A DNA stretch of 55,569 nucleotides from the IMG/VR virus record IMGVR_UViG_3300044644_002107, positions 1 through 55,569 of that record; one strand, 5' to 3'. Origin of the DNA: a virus. A program made the translations under genes and the position numbers. Positions 39,690-48,252 of this stretch are shown piece by piece (the first letter of the stretch is position 1; each line of letters opens with the position of its first letter). The notes under the pieces are model-generated. The model was not told the DNA's origin. It saw only the letters and a program-made list of their open reading frames with translations, and searched no databases.

Positions 39690-42481
39690 TAATTTGAATC
39701 TCCAAAATCATCGCTCCAACTAGCAATAAGTTTTCCTGCGATATCAGTCGTTAAACTGTTAGCTAACAGTTTTCCAATAGTATTTTCTGCAGTAAGTTGA
39801 GCAGTTAAAACATTATAAAAATCAGAAGCATCCATAATTGCTTCTCCTACTGTGTTGTCCACTGGAGTATTCAATCTAACAGATTTAGGGCTTGGAATAA
39901 TGCAAGTTCCAACCAATGTATTATTAGCATAAGAAACACCCTCTCTTACTGCTGATACTGGAGGCATTGAAAACGCACTCAACGAGTCTGTTGAATACAT
40001 GTTTAGTTTTTCGTTGTTAAGGCTCGAATAAGAAATAACAGTATTTGTTGCTGGCGGATGAAGCTGATATGTTAATGAATATATAGCAACTCTGCCAGAG
40101 GGATCATCTATTATGTTTCCACTAAAATAATTTTGAGTATACTTACCGTATGTTTCACTAACATTAGTGCCTGTTGTAAATCTCGCGGAACGGAACGCTG
40201 AAGAAGTTGGAGAAGCAATTGCATTACCGAATAGCTGAAATACTCCATATCTTGATTCGTTTATAACACCATAAGCTTCTGGTCCTTCTCCTCCTACTAT
40301 ATTTCCTTTGACAACAATGTTTGTTGTTGATCTTTCATCTGCTAATGACGTTTGTATGCCTGCTCCCAAAGAACCTCCAATTACGGTGCCATTTACAAAA
40401 ACACTTCCTCCTAAGTTTTGTATACCGTAAGTAGTCGAGCTTCCTCCTCCAATTACAAGTCCGTTTACATAAACAGTTCCATGATAGTTGTATATTCCGG
40501 TTCTAATATTAGCTGTAGATCTTTCAGCACTAACTGACCCATTAACTTTTATTATAGAGGAATGGTAGTTATTTAGCGACGTATAATCGCTTTGGAGATA
40601 AATGCCGTGTCCTGCTGACGTTCCGTTTACAGCACCATTAATTTCTAAAACGGAATCTGCAACAACATTAATTCCGTGAGAACTGTGATTAGATGTGCTG
40701 TTCGCGGCGTTTACGTTGGCAATAGTGATTACTCCAGAAACTGGAGCTAATATTGAAAGTCCGTGGCTACTGGTATTTGCTCCAGCTTCTATGCTAGCGT
40801 TGGGTGTGTTGTTGGTTATAGTTAAATTATTAATTGGAATATTAATTTCCATTCCAGGAGCAGATGTCCCAGTTCCTCCAAGAATATTCCCTTGAACAGT
40901 AACGTTGTTAATTGGAATATTTCCTGATAATTGTAAACCTAATGCAGAAGTACTAGAACCTCCAGAAATTGTTTTTTGAGCGTTTAGTGTTGACACACTT
41001 CCTCTTATAATCCCTCCTGTGGTGTTAGGACCCGATCCTCCTATATGCGTTCCTTCTACATCAATGGTATCAAAAGATCCCTTCAACACGTATCCTGGAC
41101 CTCCTCCTGCCGCTCCTCCGAGTACATTCCCGTGTATATACACAGAGGAGGCTGAACAATCTGCAGATAGTCCGGGCCCAAGAGAGGATCCGCCTGTAAT
41201 GTTTCCATATATATCAATGTTTCCTGTTCCGTTATAATACACTCCTCCACATTGAGCTCCAGTTCCTCCTTTTACGTTTCCTATAATTAATACTCCTCCT
41301 GAACCCACGTGATGCAGTCCATAAGATGAATTAGAATTGCCTCCCGTAATGTTTCCCTGAAAAACAGCAGTGTCTCCTCCTCCTATTTGAGTTTCATCTG
41401 AAACTGAACTGCTTAAGAGGGTCATAGAGCTGTTAATAAACCCGGGAGCAGACAACGTAGTGACCGTCGTCGGCCGAGTTACCGTATACATGCCCGTATC
41501 ACTAATTGAATTAAAATTCTGAGCAACGTTTCTTATCGTTTGGACTTCCACCTCTGTGTTTATTTCTACTACATTTGCATTAGCGTATACGTGGTCAGTT
41601 GACAACGGAACGAGCTCTTCGATCCACGTATTTGGGTCTGTCCATAACCCACTTTGCTTAGCATAAGTGGACCGTTCGGTTATTCCCCACTTTCTGCCTA
41701 AATACAATTCCACTTTAGTTCTTTCTTCCGTCGTTAAGCTCCTATTATAACACAACAATTCTGAAAGATAAAAGTTAACAGAAGTGTTATTAGCACCAAA
41801 CGTGATTCCTCCTGCTGCTGGTATGCCCATTCCAAGTCTAGTAACATTAATAGAAGCATTGAGAGTGCTATTACTTCTGGTGTTTTGAATTCCATTTAAA
41901 AACGTCGTTCCTGTTGTTCCGTTGTGAGTGGAAGTAAATACATCAAATTTGTTTCTTGGAGTTACAGACCCTGTATTTAACGCAGGATTAGTGGAATATA
42001 AACCCAGCAATGTTGCTGTAGAAGCAACAATTGGAAGAATGTTATTCGGAGTTGTTGTATCAGTATGAGTTATTCCAGATTGAGAGTACAATCTTCCGTT
42101 AGTAGGATATGCCTGGTTGGTTGATAGCACAGCGAACACTGTTTGAGAAGTATAATTGTTATTGAAATATGCAGTTAACGCGTCATTAGCTCCGTCGAAC
42201 CAAACAGTTGGATTCTGGTTATTAATATACAAAAATGTTGGATTACGAGAGACGTTGGTGTTTTGAACAAATGCACTTATTCCACTAACGGTTGTTCCTA
42301 ATTGATTTAACGACGTTAAATTTGAATTCCAAGCAGCTTTGTTTTTCCAATATGCAACCGGCTCTCCTGACGACTGTACCTGGTTTTGTCCTGTACCTAA
42401 AAGAAACATAGAGGCAAGATCACTGGCGTCTAACCAAATGAGACAATCTGAGATGCCTAAAGGAGTTGTTAATGCAGCCAT
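39689..42481 (-). CDS. Fibre protein: LamG-like N-terminus + beta-helix repeats
   Basis: 930 residues. Residues about 1-270 form a LamG/concanavalin-like domain starting with DCLIWLDASD and NPTVWFDGANDAL and ending RTKVELYLGRKWG, as in phage and surface-binding proteins. After a short linker come about 20 beta-helix repeats built on GNITGGxxx and GxVxxV (GNITGGNSNSSYGLHHVG, GNVKGGTGAQCGGVYYNG, GNILGGTGTSAPGMEI). The C-terminal 100 residues (SMPPVSAVREGVSYANN, then ENTIGKLLANSLTTDIAGKLIAS) are shared with the next fibres. Likely a receptor-binding or surface-decorating fibre. AATAAATA lies 16 bases before its ATG. Confidence 0.82.
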   Translation of the reverse strand: MAALTTPLGISDCLIWLDASDLASMFLLGTGQNQVQSSGEPVAYWKNKAAWNSNLTSLNQLGTTVSGISAFVQNTNVSRNPTFLYINNQNPTVWFDGANDALTAYFNNNYTSQTVFAVLSTNQAYPTNGRLYSQSGITHTDTTTPNNILPIVASTATLLGLYSTNPALNTGSVTPRNKFDVFTSTHNGTTGTTFLNGIQNTRSNSTLNASINVTRLGMGIPAAGGITFGANNTSVNFYLSELLCYNRSLTTEERTKVELYLGRKWGITERSTYAKQSGLWTDPNTWIEELVPLSTDHVYANANVVEINTEVEVQTIRNVAQNFNSISDTGMYTVTRPTTVTTLSAPGFINSSMTLLSSSVSDETQIGGGDTAVFQGNITGGNSNSSYGLHHVGSGGVLIIGNVKGGTGAQCGGVYYNGTGNIDIYGNITGGSSLGPGLSADCSASSVYIHGNVLGGAAGGGPGYVLKGSFDTIDVEGTHIGGSGPNTTGGIIRGSVSTLNAQKTISGGSSTSALGLQLSGNIPINNVTVQGNILGGTGTSAPGMEINIPINNLTITNNTPNASIEAGANTSSHGLSILAPVSGVITIANVNAANSTSNHSSHGINVVADSVLEINGAVNGTSAGHGIYLQSDYTSLNNYHSSIIKVNGSVSAERSTANIRTGIYNYHGTVYVNGLVIGGGSSTTYGIQNLGGSVFVNGTVIGGSLGAGIQTSLADERSTTNIVVKGNIVGGEGPEAYGVINESRYGVFQLFGNAIASPTSSAFRSARFTTGTNVSETYGKYTQNYFSGNIIDDPSGRVAIYSLTYQLHPPATNTVISYSSLNNEKLNMYSTDSLSAFSMPPVSAVREGVSYANNTLVGTCIIPSPKSVRLNTPVDNTVGEAIMDASDFYNVLTAQLTAENTIGKLLANSLTTDIAGKLIASWSDDFGDSN

Positions 42482-42500
42482 AATAAAACCGTATCTGTAT

Positions 42501-44075
42501 TTATTCTAAACTAGCAATAGTCTGTCCTAAAATTTCTGTCGTTGCTGTGCTTGCTAGTTTTTTTCCAATTGTATTAGCTTGATTTAAAAGTTCTGTAGGG
42601 CTATACAAATAAAAATCTAACGGATTAACTGTTGCAGTTCCTACCAGCATGCCGTTATGATCATAACGCACCCCATAATACACTTTTTCCGGAGCTGGAA
42701 TTTCGCAACTTCCTGTATAATAACCGTATTGGACACCGCTTCTAACAGAGCTTATTGGAGGAACGGACATTTGAACGCTTGAATCAGTTGTATAATAATT
42801 CTGCATATCAAATGTTGTTGGAGAAACAACGAGTGAGGATTTTGCATGAGTAATATATGGCTGATAAACATTGGAACTAAAAACAACAAAAGGAGCTTGG
42901 ATTGCTGGAACTCCCTGAGGACTTCCTATTAGGTTTCCGTTAACAAAAATAATTCCTGTGCTCGTACTGGCGCTGTAAACAGCTGGTTCTATGTCTGTTG
43001 TAACAACATTTCCGTTAATGTAAACTTCTGCGTTTACGTTAGATACCCCAACAGAAGGTCTCGTGACTATATTACCATTAACGGTAATTTTTCCTTTGTT
43101 TGTTCCACTATAGTTAATTGGATACCCACGGATTCCTGAAATTAAATTCCCATTAACAGTTGCTGTCACTTGAGAAGTAACTGTTGTTTGGAATAATATA
43201 GCGTTAGGGCAATTGTACGCATATATATTGCCGTTAACTGTTAAGGACACAGGACCAGAAGTAGTTTCTATATCTATAGGCCGAGCTGCGGAACTGGTTG
43301 AGTCTGTAGCTGCTGACCCGATAATGTCTCCATTTACGGTCACAATATTTTGTCCTGTAATGTTCAATCCCCTTGAATCACTACTGCGAGGAGTCATTAG
43401 ATCGAATCTAATGCTTCCATGTACGTTAATAGTCGATTTAGAGGTAGCAGCGGTAGTAATTTGTCTGCTTCGACTATTGTCGTGAGATCCTCTGGTTCGA
43501 GCTGAATAAATGGTTCCATATACTGTCGTAGATGCTTGTGTAGTCTTAGTATTATCATACAAAGCAAAAACATTTCCGTATGTAGTATTGCCTGTAGTGT
43601 ATCCATTGAAGTTGGGTCCTGAAATGTCTCCTCGTATTGTGACAGGACTCTCTATTTCGTTCCAAAAAGTATATCCAACAAAAGTAGCAGTAGCTCCGGA
43701 TTCCGGGGCATAAATGTTCCCGTATATATTTAAAGCATTGGATCCAACCGCGGACACCATTATACTATTATTAACTAAAGCTGTGCCGATTATTTGTGAC
43801 GCTGTTATGTTAATAACATTGGTAGAAGTGTCAATTTTAAATCGTCCTCCAGGCGTGGCTGATCCTCCGAAACGACCAGAACCATTGTGTAGTGCTAGAC
43901 AATTTACATCTTGTGTAATGTCAATAATCTTACCGTTTGCAATTGCTACATCATCAATTGTTGGAGGTTCTACTATAGAATAGCCTGCTACATTGGAAGC
44001 AGAAGCGTTGTACCAAATTGAACTAGCGCCTGTACTGTGAAAGTTTCCATTAGATGCAGCATATTTGTTAGCCAT
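42501..44075 (-). CDS. Fibre protein: beta-helix repeats, shared C-terminus
   Basis: 524 residues. It lacks the LamG domain; the N-terminus begins with MANKYAASNGNFHSTGASSIWYN and then runs as beta-helix with repeats like VNGDIIGSA, VNGNIYAYN, VNGNLISGI, VNGNIVTRP. The C-terminal 90 residues (SVPPISSVRSGVQYGYYTGSC, then NTIGKKLASTATTEILGQTIAS) match those of the genes at 39689, 44088 and 48248, indicating a common tip or trimer-forming module. Only 12 bases lie between it and the next gene, so they are co-transcribed. Confidence 0.8.
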   Translation of the reverse strand: MANKYAASNGNFHSTGASSIWYNASASNVAGYSIVEPPTIDDVAIANGKIIDITQDVNCLALHNGSGRFGGSATPGGRFKIDTSTNVINITASQIIGTALVNNSIMVSAVGSNALNIYGNIYAPESGATATFVGYTFWNEIESPVTIRGDISGPNFNGYTTGNTTYGNVFALYDNTKTTQASTTVYGTIYSARTRGSHDNSRSRQITTAATSKSTINVHGSIRFDLMTPRSSDSRGLNITGQNIVTVNGDIIGSAATDSTSSAARPIDIETTSGPVSLTVNGNIYAYNCPNAILFQTTVTSQVTATVNGNLISGIRGYPINYSGTNKGKITVNGNIVTRPSVGVSNVNAEVYINGNVVTTDIEPAVYSASTSTGIIFVNGNLIGSPQGVPAIQAPFVVFSSNVYQPYITHAKSSLVVSPTTFDMQNYYTTDSSVQMSVPPISSVRSGVQYGYYTGSCEIPAPEKVYYGVRYDHNGMLVGTATVNPLDFYLYSPTELLNQANTIGKKLASTATTEILGQTIASLE

Positions 44076-44087
44076 ATTTTTGAGACG

Positions 44088-47000
44088 TTAAAAAGTTGCT
44101 CCGGTTAGTTTGACAGCACTACTTAATAAAACTTGTTTTGTGCAAATGTTTTTGATTTTTTCTCCAAAGGTATTTTGTATATTTTGAGATAAGTCTGTGT
44201 TTAGTGCTGCTATAAAGTCTTCTTTGAGAAGTTTTATTTTTCCTAGTTCTATTCCAACAGGAACCCCAAACGAAACAGAAGAAGCTGACGGAACAATCAT
44301 TGTGCCTGTAAGTTCGTTAATATTAACAAACGGTTTTCCTGAAAGCTGAGACATTTCTGCATATTTGACTCCAAAAGCAACAGAAGAAGCATTGGGAATT
44401 AAAGTAGAATGGTAGGCTTCAGGAGCATAAAAAACAATTTGTGAACCAGCGTCATTAAAATGTGTTATGTACTGATTGTAATTGCTAGCATCTTGAAAAT
44501 ATGTTCTAGCCCAGACGGCTTGTCTGCCGTTTGAGGCATTAACAATAGGTCCTGTAATATCAACCATTGAAGACTGGCTTGAAGACCAAATAGCTGATTG
44601 GTTTGTTGAGGCTCTTACTATACCTGTAACTTTTACGGACGTGTCGCCAATTATATTAACTGTAGGCAAAGTAGTTGTGACTGATCCACCATCAATGTCT
44701 CCATTAATGGTTACCGGGCCTTGTTCATTAACTACATAAAGAGCGGGAGAAGCGGTACCAATTAAATTTCCGTATAAAAATAAATTTGCATTTAATCCTG
44801 TATTTGCGTTATGTATAGCATACCCCACTGTCCCTGTTCCGCCAAGAACAAACGGACTAAATACGTAAATGTTTCCGTACATTAACATATTAACGAATGC
44901 TGGGCCTGTTCTGCCAACTATATTATTTGACGACAGAGCAACAGTTGAAATATAATTAGAATGATAACCCTCTAAAATCATCCCACTCGCTGTCGCGTTC
45001 GTTCCTCCTGACAAGTTTCCACTAAGAGTAAAGGTCTGTAATAAATTTTTAATATTAACTCCATAACAAAACGCTGCAGTTCCTCCTGAAACGTTTCCTA
45101 CTATTCTCACATCTGTTGCAGTTAAAGCATGAAAAGCTCCAATGTCTGAGTCGTCAGCGGTAGTTCCAGTTATATTTCCGGTAATTGATGCGCTATTTGT
45201 GGAATCTAAGTATAATCCAGAATAACTACTTCCTAGTATGTTTCCTATTACCTCTACTCTATTTGCAGAAATAGCTCTCACGCCAGAGACAGAACCTCCT
45301 ACTATATTTCCATATATTTTAATGCTATCAGTCAAAGGAGCGTACACTCCTTGAGAGCTACTAGTGCCTCCTAAAATATTGTCTCCTGATATAGTGAGGG
45401 TTGTAACAACTGGACACGTCAGTCCGTCAGCATCAGTACTAGATCCTCCTCTTATGTTTCCTACAATATTGACAGAACCGCTTGCAGAAAGACCCACTAT
45501 TCCTTTTGAATTAAAGCCTGAACTTCCTGAAATATTTCCTGTTACGGAAAGATTATTAAAATAATCAACGCTCATTCCTACAGCAAACCGGCCGGAACCT
45601 CCAGCAACATTTCCGAATATCTCTATATTGTTTGCAGATAAAGTTCTTAATCCAAATGTGTTTGTTTGAGTGCTGCCTAAAATGTTTCCGGTAACAAAAA
45701 TATTATGCGTAGACTCACTGTACACGCCACAAGCAGATAAACCAGTATTAGCAAATATGCCTCCCGATACAACAAGATTGCCAGTTGAAGTGCTAGAAAT
45801 ACCTGCACATCTTGTACTGGTTCCACCACGCACGCTGCTTAAAACTGTTATATTGCAAAAAGGAGAGGTGTTGTACAAGCCATACGCATCGTCATTGCCT
45901 CCTCCTGTTAGCGTTCCTGTTATTGTGATGCTTGTTCCTGCTAAATTCCTTAAAGCTATCTCGCGGTTGCCTACAACATTGCCATCGATAATAATCGGAG
46001 CAGTTCCTTTTTGGATTATTCCGTAAGCGGATAGCGCTGTTCCAGAACAAACGTTTCCTGTGAGATATACTACGCCGGAATTGACGTTCATATTCAAACA
46101 AACAGCGCTTCCAGCAATTACGTTAAACAAACGATGGTTAATTGCAGTAGTTGATCCAGAAACGTTCAATGTATAAGGTTGGTTCAACAAAAACATGCCT
46201 CCATCAGACAAATATGGAAACGTGACGTAAGGAGCGGTTTGTAAAGTATTAACTGTAATGTTTTGATCGATAGTTACTTGGTAACCGTTAGCATAAACTC
46301 TAGAACTTAAACCAGGAACGTCGTTGGAGTACCACGTTGCATTGTTTGACCAATTTCCATTGTATACAGGATACGTAAAATTTGCTAAAGGAATGTTCCA
46401 CTTGCTGGCTAGATAAAACTCAATTTGATGTCTTTCTTCTTCTGTTACGAATCTATCATATACTAACACTTCAGAAATTTCCCCGTCATAAAAAGTACCT
46501 ACTGCTGGAGCTCCTGTACTTCCGTTTAAATTTGCTCCTATTCTAGAACAAACCGAGCTAACAGCCGTACCAAAAGACGTGGCAGCATAATTCACAATTG
46601 ACAACCCATTTGTAACGTTTGTTCCTTGGATGTCTCTTGCTCTCTGAGATAAAACAACAAAAGAACTAAGTGCTGGAACAGCTACTTGTCCAAATACAAT
46701 GCTGTTTCTCATAGCACTTCTTGTATTCAAACTGTTGAGATGTTCTGCAACTCTGTAGTTTGCAGCATTGTTAGTCGTATCAGCTTGAGTTATAGTTCCA
46801 ACTTGAGTATAAATTCTTCCTCCAGAGCTACTAGCCAAACTTCTTCCTGTTTGAACTATAAAAGTTGACTGCTCTGTGTTTACGCTTGTTGCGTTTAATG
46901 TCAAAAATTGAGTTCCATTAAACCATACCGATGGATACCCGTGAAAACTGCTTGTATAATAAGTTGGCCTGGAAGCAGTAGTGACTCCTGTGGTTATAAA

Positions 47001-47954
47001 ATTAACAAAATTATTTTGGTTAGCTGTCTTGTCTGCCCAACACCCAATCGGCTGAGCGTTAGTCGTAACTGGAGTCGTTTTTGCTGCTTCTTGATATAGT
47101 GTAGAAGAATCACTAGCATCAAGCCACGTCCGCAAATTAAATACGACTGGGTTATTAGATGAGAACCATTTGTTGTAAAGATATCCTTCAAGCTGCTTAA
47201 TTTCGTAATTGTTATATGGAGTATTTCGAAGATACACTCCACATTCGCAAATGTCTCCATTAAAATAATATTCAGGATCAGAATTGTCAGCAAAGCCTGT
47301 AGAATCGTTACTTCCACCAATACAAAACCTGGACGAAAGAGTTGCATTAAAACCATTATCTCCTCCCCCTGCATCTGTGCTATTTTGAAATCTATTAGCC
47401 CGCATTCTCATCGGTCCGTTGACTGATTGAGTTCTTAAAACGTTCCAGCAAACAATTGTGTAGTCGGAACACGTATTTGACAAAGTAGTATTCATGTTCC
47501 CGTTTGAATGCACCAATCCCAATAAACCATTGGCGATGATGGTGTCTGCAGGAGACGTTCTACTAAGAAAATACCGACCAACAGAACCAGGTCGGCTCTT
47601 AGACATTATATGTTGAACATTAAAAGTCGGAGCAACTGTATTTTTAATAACAGCAAAAAGTAAAGCGTGATTAGTTCCTAAACTTAATACGTCTCCTGCA
47701 GCAAGTAACCCGTTGCCTCCAAATCTTATCGTGTTACTATACTTTTCCGGAGAAGTTCTAATATTTGTTATGTAAGTAGGCCTAGTGCCACTACTAGAGC
47801 TTACGTGATTGTTGTTGCCACTTTGATCTCGCCAAGTCCCAATAGAAGTTCCGCTAGCGGTCACAGGATTGCCAAATTGATCCAAGACTCCTTGATTAGC
47901 ATCTAACCAAAGCTGACAGCCAGTAATATCTAATGGTGACGTTATTAAAGCCAT
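44088..47954 (-). CDS. Very large fibre protein with two LamG-like domains and beta-helix
   Basis: 1288 residues. Two LamG-like units open it: LWLDANQGVLDQFGNP (about 12-27) and LRTWLDASDSSTLYQEA (about 276-292), each running to a 'YLYNKW' or 'FYLASKW' closing. Then a long beta-helix (GNILGSTQTNTFG, GNVAGGSGRFAVG, GNISGSSGFNSKG, GNIRGGSSTDADG) spans about 650-1150. The end carries the C-terminal module (PNASSVAFGVKYAEM, NTFGEKIKNICTKQVL). Same family as its neighbours but with a duplicated N-terminal domain, pointing to domain shuffling. Probably a host-binding fibre. Confidence 0.82.
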   Translation of the reverse strand: MALITSPLDITGCQLWLDANQGVLDQFGNPVTASGTSIGTWRDQSGNNNHVSSSSGTRPTYITNIRTSPEKYSNTIRFGGNGLLAAGDVLSLGTNHALLFAVIKNTVAPTFNVQHIMSKSRPGSVGRYFLSRTSPADTIIANGLLGLVHSNGNMNTTLSNTCSDYTIVCWNVLRTQSVNGPMRMRANRFQNSTDAGGGDNGFNATLSSRFCIGGSNDSTGFADNSDPEYYFNGDICECGVYLRNTPYNNYEIKQLEGYLYNKWFSSNNPVVFNLRTWLDASDSSTLYQEAAKTTPVTTNAQPIGCWADKTANQNNFVNFITTGVTTASRPTYYTSSFHGYPSVWFNGTQFLTLNATSVNTEQSTFIVQTGRSLASSSGGRIYTQVGTITQADTTNNAANYRVAEHLNSLNTRSAMRNSIVFGQVAVPALSSFVVLSQRARDIQGTNVTNGLSIVNYAATSFGTAVSSVCSRIGANLNGSTGAPAVGTFYDGEISEVLVYDRFVTEEERHQIEFYLASKWNIPLANFTYPVYNGNWSNNATWYSNDVPGLSSRVYANGYQVTIDQNITVNTLQTAPYVTFPYLSDGGMFLLNQPYTLNVSGSTTAINHRLFNVIAGSAVCLNMNVNSGVVYLTGNVCSGTALSAYGIIQKGTAPIIIDGNVVGNREIALRNLAGTSITITGTLTGGGNDDAYGLYNTSPFCNITVLSSVRGGTSTRCAGISSTSTGNLVVSGGIFANTGLSACGVYSESTHNIFVTGNILGSTQTNTFGLRTLSANNIEIFGNVAGGSGRFAVGMSVDYFNNLSVTGNISGSSGFNSKGIVGLSASGSVNIVGNIRGGSSTDADGLTCPVVTTLTISGDNILGGTSSSQGVYAPLTDSIKIYGNIVGGSVSGVRAISANRVEVIGNILGSSYSGLYLDSTNSASITGNITGTTADDSDIGAFHALTATDVRIVGNVSGGTAAFCYGVNIKNLLQTFTLSGNLSGGTNATASGMILEGYHSNYISTVALSSNNIVGRTGPAFVNMLMYGNIYVFSPFVLGGTGTVGYAIHNANTGLNANLFLYGNLIGTASPALYVVNEQGPVTINGDIDGGSVTTTLPTVNIIGDTSVKVTGIVRASTNQSAIWSSSQSSMVDITGPIVNASNGRQAVWARTYFQDASNYNQYITHFNDAGSQIVFYAPEAYHSTLIPNASSVAFGVKYAEMSQLSGKPFVNINELTGTMIVPSASSVSFGVPVGIELGKIKLLKEDFIAALNTDLSQNIQNTFGEKIKNICTKQVLLSSAVKLTGATF

Positions 47955-47957
47955 TTG

Positions 47958-48239
47958 TTATAAACCTTTAGCAATAATATATTTTTGAACAGCTTGATAA
48001 ATTTCTTGCATTGCTTCTTGTTCTGGTCCTGTTAAATCCGACACAGTAGCAATTGCGATTGTTTTAGCATGTTGTTCTGATGTTGCTGAATTACCTTGCT
48101 CGTCGAGTTTAGTAGGCACAAGCCTTAAAGAAGTATAAGCTTCAAACTTATTATTTTTATAAAGAGACGTAATAGCTAAATTTGCTCCAAACAACGGATA
48201 AATTTCACCGTTAATTTCAGTAGGGTTTGTTGATTGCAT
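47958..48239 (-). CDS. Small hypothetical protein between fibre genes
   Basis: 93 residues from the ATG at 48239, which has CATAAATA five bases upstream; an upstream start at 48263 would overlap the fibre gene end. NPTEINGEIYPLFGANLAITSLYKNNKFEAYTSLRLVPTKL is mixed; the C-terminal helix QEAMQEIYQAVQKYIIAKGL is amphipathic. Might be a fibre chaperone or a virion protein; not recognised. It ends 3 bases before the large fibre gene starts. Confidence 0.65.
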   Translation of the reverse strand: MQSTNPTEINGEIYPLFGANLAITSLYKNNKFEAYTSLRLVPTKLDEQGNSATSEQHAKTIAIATVSDLTGPEQEAMQEIYQAVQKYIIAKGL

Positions 48240-48244
48240 AATTG

Positions 48245-48252
48245 TATTTATG
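48245..48252 (-). promoter_or_regulatory. Late-promoter-like motif CATAAATA
   Basis: CATAAATA, CAATT, ATG at 48239 on the minus strand (spacing 5). It overlaps the last codons of the upstream fibre gene and has the same CAATT spacer as the site at 22719. Confidence 0.55.
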